Source: Synergistaceae bacterium
GTDB taxonomy: Bacteria; Synergistota; Synergistia; Synergistales; Aminobacteriaceae
Assembly (NCBI GenBank): GCA_017439345.1
Contig: JAFSJJ010000016.1
Location: 1-64,000 of the forward strand
DNA: 64,000 nucleotides
Direction of reading: 5' to 3'
Shown here: positions 17,994 to 27,275 of the stretch, one piece after another
How positions within the stretch are numbered: the stretch's first letter is position 1
Layout: the number at the start of each line of letters is the position of its first letter
The notes under the pieces: generated by a model
Told to the model about the DNA's origin: nothing
Databases searched by the model: none
Seen by the model: the letters and a program-made list of their open reading frames with translations, nothing else
Position numbers and translations under genes: made by a program

Positions 17994-18764
17994 ATGTATC
18001 CGACTCTATTGCAAATAGGCAGCTTCAGAATTGACTCGTATAGTGTAATCTGGTTCATAGCTTTATCGCTTGCTATACTGTGGGCAGTCAAGAGACTCTC
18101 ACTCTATCAGCTTGACGAGGACGAGTCCAGGCGCATTATGGCAATATCATTTTTCTTTATGTTACTGGGGGCTCGTGTACCTGAATATTTCAAGAATTTT
18201 CGTGATTACGTCAATGACCCTTCACTATTGCTTGACTTGAATCACGGCGGTCTCGAAGAAGGAGGGGCAATACTCGGAGCATTTATATCTGCGATGATAT
18301 TATGTATCCGCAGTAAAAAAGTTTCGTTCATGAAATTATGTGAAGTCGCTGCGATACCTGCAATGCTTGCTATCTGTGTAGGACGCTGGGGATGTTTTCT
18401 CAACGGCTGCTGTTCCGGTCTTGAGTCAAAGTTCTGCACTGCTCTTCATTTTCCAGGTGATAAAGCAGGAATAACCCGCCACCCTGTGCAGATTTATTAT
18501 TCACTGTTTGCGTTTGTGAGTGTGCTGATATTAATTTATATCGAGAAAAAGATTATGCCGCTTCAACGCAAAAAATTTCATTCTGTAATAGCTCCTCTTG
18601 CGTTAATGCTCTATGCTGTAATGAGGCTCTCTATTGCGTTTCTCAGGGAACCTGACTCGATATTTAATTACTGGAATTACAACACTTTGATAATTTTATT
18701 TCCGTTGGAATGCTTATGGCTTGCGTTTAATTTACGTAAGATAAGTTCAGACAAACACGAATAG
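17994..18764 (+). CDS. lgt: Prolipoprotein diacylglyceryl transferase
   Basis: 256 residues with seven hydrophobic segments. It contains GRWGCFLNGCCSG, a form of the Lgt signature, preceded by HGGLEEGGAILGAF in the place of the usual HGGL motif and followed by HPVQIYYSLFAF and MRLSIAFLRE. Lgt transfers diacylglycerol from phosphatidylglycerol to the lipobox cysteine of prolipoproteins in the membrane. A client is visible in the window (34071-35252). Confidence 0.88.
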   Translation: MYPTLLQIGSFRIDSYSVIWFIALSLAILWAVKRLSLYQLDEDESRRIMAISFFFMLLGARVPEYFKNFRDYVNDPSLLLDLNHGGLEEGGAILGAFISAMILCIRSKKVSFMKLCEVAAIPAMLAICVGRWGCFLNGCCSGLESKFCTALHFPGDKAGITRHPVQIYYSLFAFVSVLILIYIEKKIMPLQRKKFHSVIAPLALMLYAVMRLSIAFLREPDSIFNYWNYNTLIILFPLECLWLAFNLRKISSDKHE

Positions 18765-18861
18765 TTAAGATAAGTAAAAAAGAGCATGAAGTTATTTACT
18801 CTCACAGCTAAAATACATGACTGAAAAATTTATTAATCAATTCGGAGGTAAATATATTATC

Positions 18862-20340
18862 ATGAAGAAAGTTTTATCATTGACTCTTACTCTTGCATTA
18901 ATTCTTGTCAGTGTGAGTACGTCTATGGCAGCGATACCTTTTGCGGGAAGTAATAATAATCCCATAGTCCCGATTGTAAAGCGCGCTTCAGTTGCAGTAG
19001 TTAATATTGACGTTGAGAAGATTGCCCCTAGACGTCAAGCAGGTGCATTCCCTTTCGATGATGATCCCATATTTAAGCACTTTTTCGGGGACTCGTTCAA
19101 AGAATTCACGCGTTCAGTTCCAATGAAGGGCAGAGGTTCGGGCTTCATAGTGTCAAAGGACGGTCTCATACTCACGAATAATCACGTTGTCGATAATGTC
19201 GATAAAATCACAGTGAGTGTCTTATTACCGGACGGCAGCAAGAAGACTTATTCGGCATCGATTAAAGGCAAAGACCCTACTTATGATTTAGCAGTAATCA
19301 AGATAGAACCTGAGTCAGATTTGCAATTCTTAGAACTGGGAGACTCTGACAAAGTTGAAGTCGGTGAATTCGTTGTAGCAATAGGCAACCCCTACGGCTT
19401 CGAGCAGACTGTTACAGCAGGAGTTATCTCGGCCAAGAACAGAAGTATACATACTCAGGACGTAAACTTTGATGACTTTATCCAGACTGACGCGGCGATA
19501 AATCCCGGAAATTCAGGCGGACCGCTGTTGAACATGGACGGCAAGGTTATAGCTATCAACACTGCTATTATTCCATATGCTCAGGGTATGGGCTTCGCTG
19601 TTCCTGTTAATAAAGCAAAAGAAATCATGGACGATCTTGTCTCGTACGGACATGCAAGAAGGGGCTGGCTCGGTGTCAGCGTTCGTGATATTGATGCTCA
19701 GATAGCGAAAGTCTACGGAGTCAAAGGCACTCAGGGCGTAATGATTAATGACGTTTTCAGGGGCGACCCGGCGGACAAGGCAGGACTCAAGCGCGGTGAT
19801 GTAGTAATCGAACTCAACGGAGTCAAAATCAAGAACTCAAATGAATTTGTCCAGAAGGTCAGGACTCTTGCTCCTAATTCTACGGCAAGGCTTGTTATCG
19901 TAAGAAAGGGCAGGGAAATGAATTTCAGCGTCAAACTTGGCGAACGTGCCAATTCAGTCGACGGCAGACCGGATAATTCAGGCAAAAATAATAATAACGA
20001 TAATACGCTCTCAAACGGACGCAGTGAAAGAAACAGCGGAGATGTCCTCAGAGAATACGGAATCAGCGGAGTCTCAAGCGTCAATGACTCTTTACGCAGA
20101 AGATATGATATAGAGTCAAAATCAGAAGGACTTGTGATTATAGACATGGATCAGAATTCGCCTGCATATTACGAAGCAGGAGTCAGGGAAGGCGATTTAA
20201 TCCTTGAAGTCAATGCTCAGGAAGTCAGGACTCCTTCAGATGCAAAGAGGGCAGCGGGCAATGAAGAGTCAATTATCCTTATGATAGAACGCAGGGGATC
20301 AACGTATATTATTCAAGTGAGCAGACAGAACAGCAAATAA
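18862..20340 (+). CDS. HtrA/Deg family periplasmic serine protease with two PDZ domains
   Basis: The start MKKVLSLTLTLALILVS has a CGGAGG site 12 bases upstream and gives a normal signal peptide; the longer form from 18817 does not. The trypsin-like domain has the catalytic triad in NNHVVDN (His), TYDLAVIKI (Asp) and NPGNSGGPLL (Ser). PDZ1 (RRGWLGVSVRDI, then GDPADKAGLKRGDVV) and PDZ2 (YYEAGVREGDLILEVN) follow, joined by an Asn-rich linker. The family degrades or refolds damaged envelope proteins. The length of about 490 residues is that of DegP/DegQ. Confidence 0.93.
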   Translation: MKKVLSLTLTLALILVSVSTSMAAIPFAGSNNNPIVPIVKRASVAVVNIDVEKIAPRRQAGAFPFDDDPIFKHFFGDSFKEFTRSVPMKGRGSGFIVSKDGLILTNNHVVDNVDKITVSVLLPDGSKKTYSASIKGKDPTYDLAVIKIEPESDLQFLELGDSDKVEVGEFVVAIGNPYGFEQTVTAGVISAKNRSIHTQDVNFDDFIQTDAAINPGNSGGPLLNMDGKVIAINTAIIPYAQGMGFAVPVNKAKEIMDDLVSYGHARRGWLGVSVRDIDAQIAKVYGVKGTQGVMINDVFRGDPADKAGLKRGDVVIELNGVKIKNSNEFVQKVRTLAPNSTARLVIVRKGREMNFSVKLGERANSVDGRPDNSGKNNNNDNTLSNGRSERNSGDVLREYGISGVSSVNDSLRRRYDIESKSEGLVIIDMDQNSPAYYEAGVREGDLILEVNAQEVRTPSDAKRAAGNEESIILMIERRGSTYIIQVSRQNSK

Positions 20341-20365
20341 TATTTAATGCTATAATAACAGTGCG

Positions 20366-20406
20366 GGCAGTTCCTGATTTAAAATTTCATCGGGAGCTGC
20401 CTTTAT
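20366..20406 (+). terminator. Rho-independent terminator of the htrA transcript
   Basis: GGCAGTTCCTGA (20366-20377) pairs with TCGGGAGCTGCC (20390-20401), twelve pairs including three G-T wobbles, followed by TTTATT. Confidence 0.85.
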
Positions 20407-20408
20407 TA

Positions 20409-20432
20409 ATTACTAATACAATTACTAATACA
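20409..20432 (+). repeat. Dispersed intergenic repeat, two tandem 12-mers
   Basis: Two copies in tandem of ATTACTAATACA lie just after the htrA terminator. The same 24 bases occur in reverse complement at 48612-48635. Confidence 0.8.
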
Positions 20433-20495
20433 GACACGCGAAAATTTCTCGGTTATACTAAACTTCCGCAAAGTTAAATCATGAATTATTTTTTT

Positions 20496-21314
20496 TCAAA
20501 TAGTTATGCCTGTGATCTCAGCAGCTTTTTTCTGACTCATTCCTTCAGCTATGAGTTTCTCGAATATAGAACGTAGTGCCTGAGTCCTGCCCTGTTCTCT
20601 GCCTTCAGCGATGCCCTGCTCTCTGCCTTCAGCAAATTTTTCCTGCTCCCTAGATAATAACAGCATGAGTTCCCGCCTCCAAATTGAATTTTGCTTAGAT
20701 TCATATAACGACTGCTCTAACTTCGCAATAAATGCATCGTCATTAGATTTTCGGCCTGCTGTGAAATCAAGAAACGCTTTCAGTTCCGGACTCACGTCAT
20801 CAAGAGTCCCTTCTGTGTTCAGAAATATCGTGAAAGTTCCATCGTTTAACTTCAGGTCTGAATCTTCTTCGCATACATTGCTGAAGCTGTATATGTGCCT
20901 TCCTTGTCTGAACGGGTCAAACGTGCATATAAATATTACGAATATATCAGGCAGATCGTTATATTTTCCTGATCTCTTAACAGTGTTCTTGTTCAATGCG
21001 TCAAGACCATTGATAATATGATACGCCCTTGTTCGTCTGGGTAAATCCTTCTTGTCTGTCGTCTGAATTTCTACGCTGAAGATTTTCTTGTTACTGGACT
21101 TCGCATACACGTCAAAGCGTACTCCTCTGGTGTCTAATGTCTGCTTTGAGGCTTTCTGAGTCTGAGTAAATTTTATTCTGCCGATTTTTATCTTGGGTAA
21201 AATCCTCCGTATCATCTCAGTGCAAAGCTCTTCATTGCTCATAATTTTCCCAAAGAGAAAATCATTTGCAAGCGTCAAACTCTCCCACAGTGCATCAAAA
21301 TTATTATTATTCAT
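20496..21314 (-). CDS. Rpn-family PD-(D/E)XK nuclease / putative transposase-like protein
   Basis: 272 residues. The start NDFLFGKIMSNEELC is typical of the Rpn/PDDEXK_2 family. The nuclease core is seen at about 68-85, with RFDVYA (Asp) and IFSVEIQ (Glu-x-Gln variant). RTRAYHIINGLDAL and a long helical tail with tandem EGREQG repeats end in MSQKKAAEITGI, as in many Rpn proteins. Family members cut DNA and have been linked to recombination and phage defence. The ATG of this gene overlaps the stop of the upstream AAA/cNMP gene, so they are translated together. Confidence 0.85.
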   Translation of the reverse strand: MNNNNFDALWESLTLANDFLFGKIMSNEELCTEMIRRILPKIKIGRIKFTQTQKASKQTLDTRGVRFDVYAKSSNKKIFSVEIQTTDKKDLPRRTRAYHIINGLDALNKNTVKRSGKYNDLPDIFVIFICTFDPFRQGRHIYSFSNVCEEDSDLKLNDGTFTIFLNTEGTLDDVSPELKAFLDFTAGRKSNDDAFIAKLEQSLYESKQNSIWRRELMLLLSREQEKFAEGREQGIAEGREQGRTQALRSIFEKLIAEGMSQKKAAEITGITI

Positions 21315-22252
21315 TCATTGCGTACCAAGTCAATATTCAGTGCCATAACATTAAGCATTCTAGCCATGTTGTGCATAATGTCAATCGCGTTCTTTGCATT
21401 CATAGCTATGAACGTGTCAAAGTCTTCTTTAGTGATCTTCATGATAAGCATATCAGTGAAAGCTGTAACCGTGTAAATTCCGGGTTTGCCTGTCAAGAGC
21501 GAATATTCACCGAAGCAGCTGCCTTCTTTGAGACTCGCTAGCAGATACTCATCTTCAGTATCATGCTTGAAATAACATAATGCCTTGCCCGAAATTATTT
21601 TATACATGTCGTTATTGATTTCGCCCTTACGCAATATTACTTCATCAGCCGAAACTTTTTGCATCTTGAGCCTTACGTTAGATATTCCCTTCTCAGTCTC
21701 AACTGCATTGTCCTGCAAGAGCCTTACTGAATTATCATCAAGGACAAAGCGTTCAAGATATATTTTTCCTGTTACTCTGCGGTTTAAAGGTGCTGTTGAC
21801 TCAAAGAAAGTTTCCTGCATGAATTTTGTATCACTGTCAGTTATTATCATGAAAATTTCTGATGTCTTGAATCGCTGCTCTATTAAATTCTGAAATATGC
21901 TCATGAAAATTGCATTATGCTCTACAATTTCGTTGAAGTCATCGAGAACAAGAATTAACCGGTTATCCTGCGACTTCTCTACAATATATTCAAATGCTTC
22001 CTTCCAGAACATAAAAGGCTTCGTGTAATTGTCCCTGTAATGAGAAAGCACTATATTTGAAAATCTAGTAAGATTTATCTGATTATTTTTGTGTACTGCC
22101 GAGAAAAATATTACGTCCTTGTTCTTGCAGAATTCATGAAGTATAGTAGTCTTTCCTGAGCCTTCCACTCCGCAGACTGTGAAAATCTGAAAGCCTCCCT
22201 TATTATATGCGCGTTCAAGTTCAGCAAGTTCTTTAGTCCTTCCGATAAACAT
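21311..22252 (-). CDS. AAA ATPase fused to a cyclic-nucleotide-binding-like domain
   Basis: 313 residues. The N-terminal half resembles archaeal-type/STAND ATPases: MFIGRTKELAELERAY, Walker A GVEGSGKTT at about 28-36, and Walker B LILVLDDFNEI. The C-terminal half (about 195-300) is a cNMP-binding beta-barrel with DMYKIISGKALCYF and CFGEYSLLTGKPGIYTVTA. The arginine that normally contacts the cyclic phosphate is replaced in that cassette, so canonical cAMP binding is doubtful. Stop and start overlap with the Rpn nuclease downstream. The pair looks like a sensor/ATPase controlling a nuclease; this is inference. Confidence 0.75.
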   Translation of the reverse strand: MFIGRTKELAELERAYNKGGFQIFTVCGVEGSGKTTILHEFCKNKDVIFFSAVHKNNQINLTRFSNIVLSHYRDNYTKPFMFWKEAFEYIVEKSQDNRLILVLDDFNEIVEHNAIFMSIFQNLIEQRFKTSEIFMIITDSDTKFMQETFFESTAPLNRRVTGKIYLERFVLDDNSVRLLQDNAVETEKGISNVRLKMQKVSADEVILRKGEINNDMYKIISGKALCYFKHDTEDEYLLASLKEGSCFGEYSLLTGKPGIYTVTAFTDMLIMKITKEDFDTFIAMNAKNAIDIMHNMARMLNVMALNIDLVRNE

Positions 22253-22303
22253 AATAATTTACTCCTTTTCAAATTCGAAGCCGTGAGATTTAATGCTGTT
22301 CGT

Positions 22304-22348
22304 AAAAAAAAAAAAATTGCCCCCCTGAGTAAATTTATTCAGAGAGGC
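22304..22348 (-). terminator. Terminator of the dap-lysC operon
   Basis: On the minus strand an imperfect 14-bp hairpin (22348-22320, core CTGAATAAA/TTTACTCAG) is followed by a run of 13 T (22316-22304). It lies 13 bases after lysC. Confidence 0.85.
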
Positions 22349-22360
22349 TTAAATTATATA

Positions 22361-23683
22361 TTATGCTAACATTGCATCATATAGCGCGTTGATTGCCTTC
22401 ACGTAGTCCGACTCATCGACTCCGACTATGATATTTAACTCATCAGAGCCTTGATCTATCATTCTGACGTTAATATTTGCGTCCGCCAGAGCCTTGAAGA
22501 CTTTTGCCGCTATACCCTTAACGCTGACCATTCCCTCGCCGACGATTGCAATAGCTGATAAATTCTTCTCTATCGTAATGAAATCCGGTTCAAGCTCGTT
22601 CTTAATTTCACGTAAGACAGTCTCACGCTGGGCATCAAATAAATCTGAGCTTACTATAACAGAAATTGTATCTATACCAGTGGGACAATGCTCAAATGGA
22701 ATGCCGTTCTTTGCAAATATAGATAACAGGTGAACGCAAAAACCTGTCTCGCCGTTCATCATGCTCTTTTCGACTCGGACACTGGTGAAGCCCTTACGTC
22801 CTGCTATTCCTGTAACTGCTTTGCGCTTGGCTCTTGCTTCAGGAGGTAACGAGGCCGCTATTAACGTCCCGTGATCTTCAGGTTTATTAGTGTTGCGAAT
22901 ATTAATAGGGATACCTGCTTTTCTGACAGGGAACACTGCATCTTCATGAAGGACACTCGCACCCATGTAGCTTAACTCTCTAAGTTCAGTATATGTTATA
23001 TTCTCGATTACTTTGGGAGATTTAACGACTCTGGGATCTGCGCTTAACATTCCTGATACATCCGTCCAGTTCTCGTATAAATCTGCATTGACCGAGCGCG
23101 CTACTATTGAGCCTGTAACGTCAGAGCCTCCCCTTGAGAAAGTCTTAATGCTGCCATCAGGTAAAGAGCCGTAGAAGCCGGGTATAACTGCATAGTCAAG
23201 AGCTGCTAATCTTTCGCCCATTGCCTTAAAAGTTTTCTTCTCGTTCAGGTGTCCATTATCCTTAAAGAAAATTACTTCTGAAGCGTCAACGAACTCCCAG
23301 CCAAGAAACTTAGCAATTATCTTAGAGTTAATATATTCGCCCCTGCTCGCAGGATAATCAGCAGAAGCTCCGGCAATAATATTTTTCTGTATAGCGTCAA
23401 GTTCTGAGTCAATGTCGAACTCGATTCCCAGTTCACTAATTATTTCGCTGTAACGCTGAGAGATTTTATCAAGAGTCCCTGAGAAGTCCTCGCCGTTAGT
23501 GAATTGCGCATGTAATTTATAAAGCAGGTCAGTAATCTTTATATCATCACTGAATCTTTTTCCCGGTGCAGAAGCTACAACGTAACGCCTGTCAGGATTA
23601 GCGCGGATTATGTCTGCAACTTTCTTAATCTGTGAAGCACTTGCTAGGGAAGTACCTCCGAATTTCGCTGTAATAATACTCAA
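22361..23683 (-). CDS. lysC: Aspartate kinase
   Basis: 440 residues. KFGGTSLASASQIKKVADII at the start is the aspartokinase signature. GGSDVTGSIVARSVNADLYENWTDV and the downstream DPRVVKSPKVI belong to the kinase domain. Two C-terminal ACT domains (GFTSVRVEKS, then IAIVGEGMVSVKGIAAKVF) allow feedback control by lysine or threonine. It phosphorylates aspartate, the first step to lysine, methionine and threonine. It is last in the dap operon, which suggests this copy serves lysine/diaminopimelate synthesis. Confidence 0.95.
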   Translation of the reverse strand: MSIITAKFGGTSLASASQIKKVADIIRANPDRRYVVASAPGKRFSDDIKITDLLYKLHAQFTNGEDFSGTLDKISQRYSEIISELGIEFDIDSELDAIQKNIIAGASADYPASRGEYINSKIIAKFLGWEFVDASEVIFFKDNGHLNEKKTFKAMGERLAALDYAVIPGFYGSLPDGSIKTFSRGGSDVTGSIVARSVNADLYENWTDVSGMLSADPRVVKSPKVIENITYTELRELSYMGASVLHEDAVFPVRKAGIPINIRNTNKPEDHGTLIAASLPPEARAKRKAVTGIAGRKGFTSVRVEKSMMNGETGFCVHLLSIFAKNGIPFEHCPTGIDTISVIVSSDLFDAQRETVLREIKNELEPDFITIEKNLSAIAIVGEGMVSVKGIAAKVFKALADANINVRMIDQGSDELNIIVGVDESDYVKAINALYDAMLA

Positions 23684-23685
23684 GT

Positions 23686-24831
23686 TTAAATCATTCCCCT
23701 GTTAAAATTGCTCACGACAGCAGCATGAACAGCCGAAGCCGTGATTATTGAATCATCATCAGGCAGAAATTTATCACTATGTAAAGGCCATTCACACCCT
23801 GCCCCGATGTGATAAAAGCTGCCCGGTTTATTCATGATAAAGTAGCCGAAGTCCTCAGTTGTCATTAAGGGCTTCTCTATAATCTTCACGTGTTCAGGGC
23901 CTAAAATTTCACATGCTGACTTCTCAACAAGTTTATTCATGTCATCATGATTATTAATTATTCCCGGATAGCTCGTATTAATAAAGCATTCTGACTTTGC
24001 CCCGAACTTGGCCGGTATTTCTTGAGTTAATTTTTCGAGTCTCCTGCACATTTCGGCGCGCTTGTCGACTCCGTAAGTTCTCATAATGCCTCCGAGTTCT
24101 GCACTGCCTGCGATAATATTATTTGCCCTCCCTGAGTGAAATTTTCCAACAGTAACGACTCCGCCGGGAATATTCAGAATTTCAGGTACAAGAGCTGCCC
24201 CTGCCTGAAGTGAGTCGATCCCCTTATCTCTCATAGCTCCGTGTGAAGTCCTGCCGATAATTTTTATATTAAACTCTCCTGAAGCCGCGTAGAAATCTCC
24301 GTACTTAATGCCTACATCTCCTGCCTTAATATTTGGGTCAACATGAGCACCGAATACGGCATCAACACCGTCAAGAGCTCCTGCTTCAATCATTCTGAGT
24401 GCTCCGCCGTCGCCCTCCTCGTCAGGTTGAAATAATAGAGTTACAGAACCGCAAAGGTCTTCGCGATGAGAAGCTAGAATCATTGCAGCCCCTAACACTC
24501 CCGACATGTGGACATCATGACCGCAGGCGTGCATAAAGCCGGGATTCTGGGAAGCGAACTCACAGCCCGTAGACTCGTTTACCGGCAGAGCGTCAATGTC
24601 TGAGCGTAAAGCAGAATTCTTACCCGGTTTAGAGCCTTCGAGCCTTGCAATTATCGCAGTGTCAAGAATTCTTTTATGATCCGTAATTCCTGCATCGTCT
24701 AAAAATTTTTCGAGTAACTCAGCTGTCTTGAATTCGTGATTGCCTATCTCCGGGACTCTGTGAAGCGATTTGCGGATCTCTAGTAATCTCTCACGTAAAG
24801 AATTAGCCTCGTTTAGAAAATCGATTACCAT
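23686..24831 (-). CDS. M20 amidohydrolase, probable N-acetyl-diaminopimelate deacetylase
   Basis: The start MVIDFLNEANSLRERLLEIRK lies directly after the dapH stop (3 bases). Starting further upstream would overlap dapH by 80 bases. The roughly 381-residue protein has the M20 metal motifs ACGHDVHMSG and FQPDEEGDGGA, with HSDKFLPDDDSI near the end. Its place in the operon with dapH fits the acetylase variant of the DAP pathway, where it removes the acetyl group from N-acetyl-LL-DAP. The M20 family also includes hippurate and aminoacyl hydrolases, so the assignment leans on context. Confidence 0.85.
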   Translation of the reverse strand: MVIDFLNEANSLRERLLEIRKSLHRVPEIGNHEFKTAELLEKFLDDAGITDHKRILDTAIIARLEGSKPGKNSALRSDIDALPVNESTGCEFASQNPGFMHACGHDVHMSGVLGAAMILASHREDLCGSVTLLFQPDEEGDGGALRMIEAGALDGVDAVFGAHVDPNIKAGDVGIKYGDFYAASGEFNIKIIGRTSHGAMRDKGIDSLQAGAALVPEILNIPGGVVTVGKFHSGRANNIIAGSAELGGIMRTYGVDKRAEMCRRLEKLTQEIPAKFGAKSECFINTSYPGIINNHDDMNKLVEKSACEILGPEHVKIIEKPLMTTEDFGYFIMNKPGSFYHIGAGCEWPLHSDKFLPDDDSIITASAVHAAVVSNFNRGMI

Positions 24832-24833
24832 AC

Positions 24834-25538
24834 TTATATTTTCCTGAGCGACTGCTCTAACGCTGTCTTGAGTGTAGTATTTGCGTCCTTGTCCTTGATA
24901 ACTTTTGCCGGACACCCTGCTGCGACTTTACCGGCCGGAACGTCTTCGATTACTACTGCTCCTGCTGCTACGACAGAATTTTCACCGATATGAACGCCTT
25001 CAATCACCACAGCATTTGCACCGATCAACACATTATCTTCAACTATGACGGGCTTTGCGCTGGCCGGTTCGATTACTCCTGCTAACACTGCACCTGCTCC
25101 GACGTGGCAGTTTTTACCGACAGTGGCACGGCCTCCGAGAATTGCTCCCATGTCTATCATAGTTCCTTCACCGATGACAGCTCCGATATTTATTACTGCT
25201 CCCATCATGATAACTGCGTTCTTTCCGATTGAGACGTTATCGCGGATTATTGCGCCGGGTTCGATTCTGGCTTGAATATTTTTCAGGTCAAGTAAAGGAA
25301 TTGCGCTGTTACGTGCCGAGTTCTCGATGACTATATCTTGAATCTTGTCCGAGTTAGCTTTGATTACCGGCTCAAGCTCTGACCAGTCTCCGAATATAAT
25401 TTTGCTGCTGCCTGAACCGAAAATTTTTGCGTTAGTCCCTAAGAAGTCAATCTCTTCGCGTTCATTGAGATATATTTTTACGGGAGTAACTTTCTTTGAG
25501 TCAGCGATAAACTTTATAATTTCCTGAGCGTCCATCAT
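24834..25538 (-). CDS. dapH: Tetrahydrodipicolinate N-acetyltransferase
   Basis: 234 residues with a left-handed beta-helix of hexapeptide repeats in the middle ([20 protein letters not shown], then [12 protein letters not shown]). The N-terminal DapH domain is [20 protein letters not shown]. It transfers acetyl from acetyl-CoA to tetrahydrodipicolinate. It sits between dapB and the M20 deacetylase. Either of the two first Met codons could be the start. Confidence 0.93.
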   Translation of the reverse strand: MMDAQEIIKFIADSKKVTPVKIYLNEREEIDFLGTNAKIFGSGSSKIIFGDWSELEPVIKANSDKIQDIVIENSARNSAIPLLDLKNIQARIEPGAIIRDNVSIGKNAVIMMGAVINIGAVIGEGTMIDMGAILGGRATVGKNCHVGAGAVLAGVIEPASAKPVIVEDNVLIGANAVVIEGVHIGENSVVAAGAVVIEDVPAGKVAAGCPAKVIKDKDANTTLKTALEQSLRKI

Positions 25539-25544
25539 GATAAA

Positions 25545-26276
25545 TTACTCACCTGCTATAAAGTCTTTCATGTTATAAAAGCCCGCACTTTGTTTAACGA
25601 GCCACCTTGCAGCCTCCAAAGCTCCCTTTGCGAATAAAGCCCTGTTCTTAGCGTCATGCTTGATCGTTATAGTTTCGAGACCGTTAGAGAAAATTATTTC
25701 ATGAGTCCCTACTTCAGAACCGTAACGCAGTGAATGAATGCCTATTTCTGACGGTGAACGCTTCCCGTTTTCGTGCCTGCCGATGTTGAAACTTGTACCT
25801 TCTCTAGCGTCCTTGATCTCTTCAGCTAACATTAATGCTGTCCCGCTGGGAACGTCTAATTTCTGGTTATGATGAGCTTCGATTAACTCAATATCGCACT
25901 CACCGAATAATTTCGTGACTCTCTTGGCCAAGTCTGCAACCAGAGCTACACCGATTGACATATTGGGGGACTTGAACACGGGAATTTTCTTAGCTGCCTC
26001 GTGAATCTCGTTTAACTCTTCTTGAGTCTGTCCTGTTGAAGCAATTAATACGGGTAAATTTTTCTTGATGCAGTACGTTAATAATTCGTGAGTCGCTTTG
26101 TGATTCGAGAAGTCAATAACGCAGTCAGCTTCACCGGTGAAATCTTCAAGCCTTGAGTATTCGGGAGCAGTAAAAGTTACGTCAACGCGGGCAATAACTT
26201 CCTCGCCCTGAGACTCTGCCATCTCAGAGAGAATATGACCCATTTTACCCCCTGCACCGTTAATTATTATCTTCAT
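25545..26276 (-). CDS. dapB: 4-hydroxy-tetrahydrodipicolinate reductase
   Basis: 243 residues. The N-terminal MKIIINGAGGKMGHIL is the dinucleotide-binding motif. IELIEAHHNQKLDVPSGTAL carries the DapB signature, with catalytic His and Lys. It reduces the DapA product with NAD(P)H. It starts one base after the dapA stop codon, in the operon dapA-dapB-dapH. Confidence 0.96.
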   Translation of the reverse strand: MKIIINGAGGKMGHILSEMAESQGEEVIARVDVTFTAPEYSRLEDFTGEADCVIDFSNHKATHELLTYCIKKNLPVLIASTGQTQEELNEIHEAAKKIPVFKSPNMSIGVALVADLAKRVTKLFGECDIELIEAHHNQKLDVPSGTALMLAEEIKDAREGTSFNIGRHENGKRSPSEIGIHSLRYGSEVGTHEIIFSNGLETITIKHDAKNRALFAKGALEAARWLVKQSAGFYNMKDFIAGE

Positions 26277-26277
26277 G

Positions 26278-27165
26278 CTAGATTAACCCCTGTTCCTGCA
26301 TTAGTGCTTTCAACTTGAGCCAGTGAGCTTCTTCCATAGGAACAAGAGGCATTCTCACATAGTTTTCACAGAAGCCCATTGCTGCCATAGCTGCTTTGAC
26401 GGGAATGGGATTCACTTCGCAGAACAACGCGTTAATCAACGGGAGCATTTTGCATTGAAGAGCCGCCGCGCCCTCGACATCGCCAGCCCAGAATTTATTG
26501 CAGATTTCCATTGTGAGCTTTGGTGCAGGATTCGACAGAACAGAAATAACGCCTTTGCCTCCCATTGAGAGAATCGGGACAATCTGGTCATCATTTCCTG
26601 AGTAAATATCGAGCTTATCACCTACAAGCTGCGCAGTCTTTACGATTTTGCTTATATTTCCGTTAGCTTCCTTAATACCTGCTATGTTTGGGTGATCTGC
26701 AAGTTTCGCGTAAGTTTCGGGTTCGATATTAATTCCTGTTCGTGAAGGGACGTTGTAGAGAATCACGGGCTTTGTTGCAGCGTCTGCTATTGCCGAGTAC
26801 ATTTTGACGAGTCCGTTCTGAGTCGATTTATTATAGTAAGGCGTAACGAGTAAGAGAGCGTCTGCCCCGGCATCACAGCAATATTTCGAGAGCTGTATTG
26901 AGTAACTCGTATCGTTTGAACCTGTTGCAGCGATAATCGGACATCTTCCGGCGACTCTGTCAACTGCAAATTTTACAACTGCTTTGTGGTCTGCGTCATC
27001 AAGAGTCGAGCCTTCACCAGTAGTGCCAGCGATAACAAGAGCGTTAATGCCCTGTTCAACCTGCCAATCGAGAACTTTTGCGAAAGAGTCATAATCAACG
27101 CCCTGAGCATTCATAGGGGTAATCAGTGCCGTAGCAACACCTTTGAAAACTGGTTTACTTATCAT
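26278..27165 (-). CDS. dapA: 4-hydroxy-tetrahydrodipicolinate synthase
   Basis: 295 residues. GVATALITPM, VIAGTTGEGSTLDDADH, VILYNVPSRTGINI (catalytic Tyr) and IAGIKEANGN (Schiff-base Lys) are the expected positions of a DapA TIM barrel. It condenses pyruvate and aspartate semialdehyde. It is the first structural gene of the operon, behind a 34-codon leader and a terminator hairpin. This suggests its transcription is attenuated. Confidence 0.96.
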   Translation of the reverse strand: MISKPVFKGVATALITPMNAQGVDYDSFAKVLDWQVEQGINALVIAGTTGEGSTLDDADHKAVVKFAVDRVAGRCPIIAATGSNDTSYSIQLSKYCCDAGADALLLVTPYYNKSTQNGLVKMYSAIADAATKPVILYNVPSRTGINIEPETYAKLADHPNIAGIKEANGNISKIVKTAQLVGDKLDIYSGNDDQIVPILSMGGKGVISVLSNPAPKLTMEICNKFWAGDVEGAAALQCKMLPLINALFCEVNPIPVKAAMAAMGFCENYVRMPLVPMEEAHWLKLKALMQEQGLI

Positions 27166-27205
27166 GAGTAACGTATCTCCTTAATAAAAAATTTTTTCTA
27201 CACAC

Positions 27206-27233
27206 AAAAAAACCGCCCCTGTGAATGAGCGGT
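27206..27233 (-). terminator. Attenuator terminator upstream of dapA
   Basis: On the minus strand ACCGC (27233-27229) pairs with GCGGT (27216-27212), followed by a run of seven T. It lies 40 bases before dapA and after the leader-peptide stop. Its loop carries TCATTCACA (27228-27220), a perfect complement of a sequence in the leader gene. Confidence 0.75.
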
Positions 27234-27275
27234 CATTACGTGCATTTAATTATAAATTCTCCGTCATCATTCACA
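27220..27275 (-). promoter_or_regulatory. Predicted antiterminator pairing of the dapA attenuator
   Basis: TGTGAATGA (27275-27267), the last codons and stop of the leader peptide, is an exact complement of TCATTCACA in the loop of the terminator (27228-27220), nine pairs plus one G-T. The two structures compete for the same bases. A ribosome at the leader stop would free the terminator. A ribosome stalled upstream at Lys codons would allow the antiterminator. Confidence 0.6.

Noticed and set aside
22304-22316. Run of 13 A as another phase-variable tract
   Set aside because: It is the T tract of a rho-independent terminator on the minus strand.
26323-26969. Frames in and against dapA
   Set aside because: The dapA reading frame is well conserved; the others are shadow frames.
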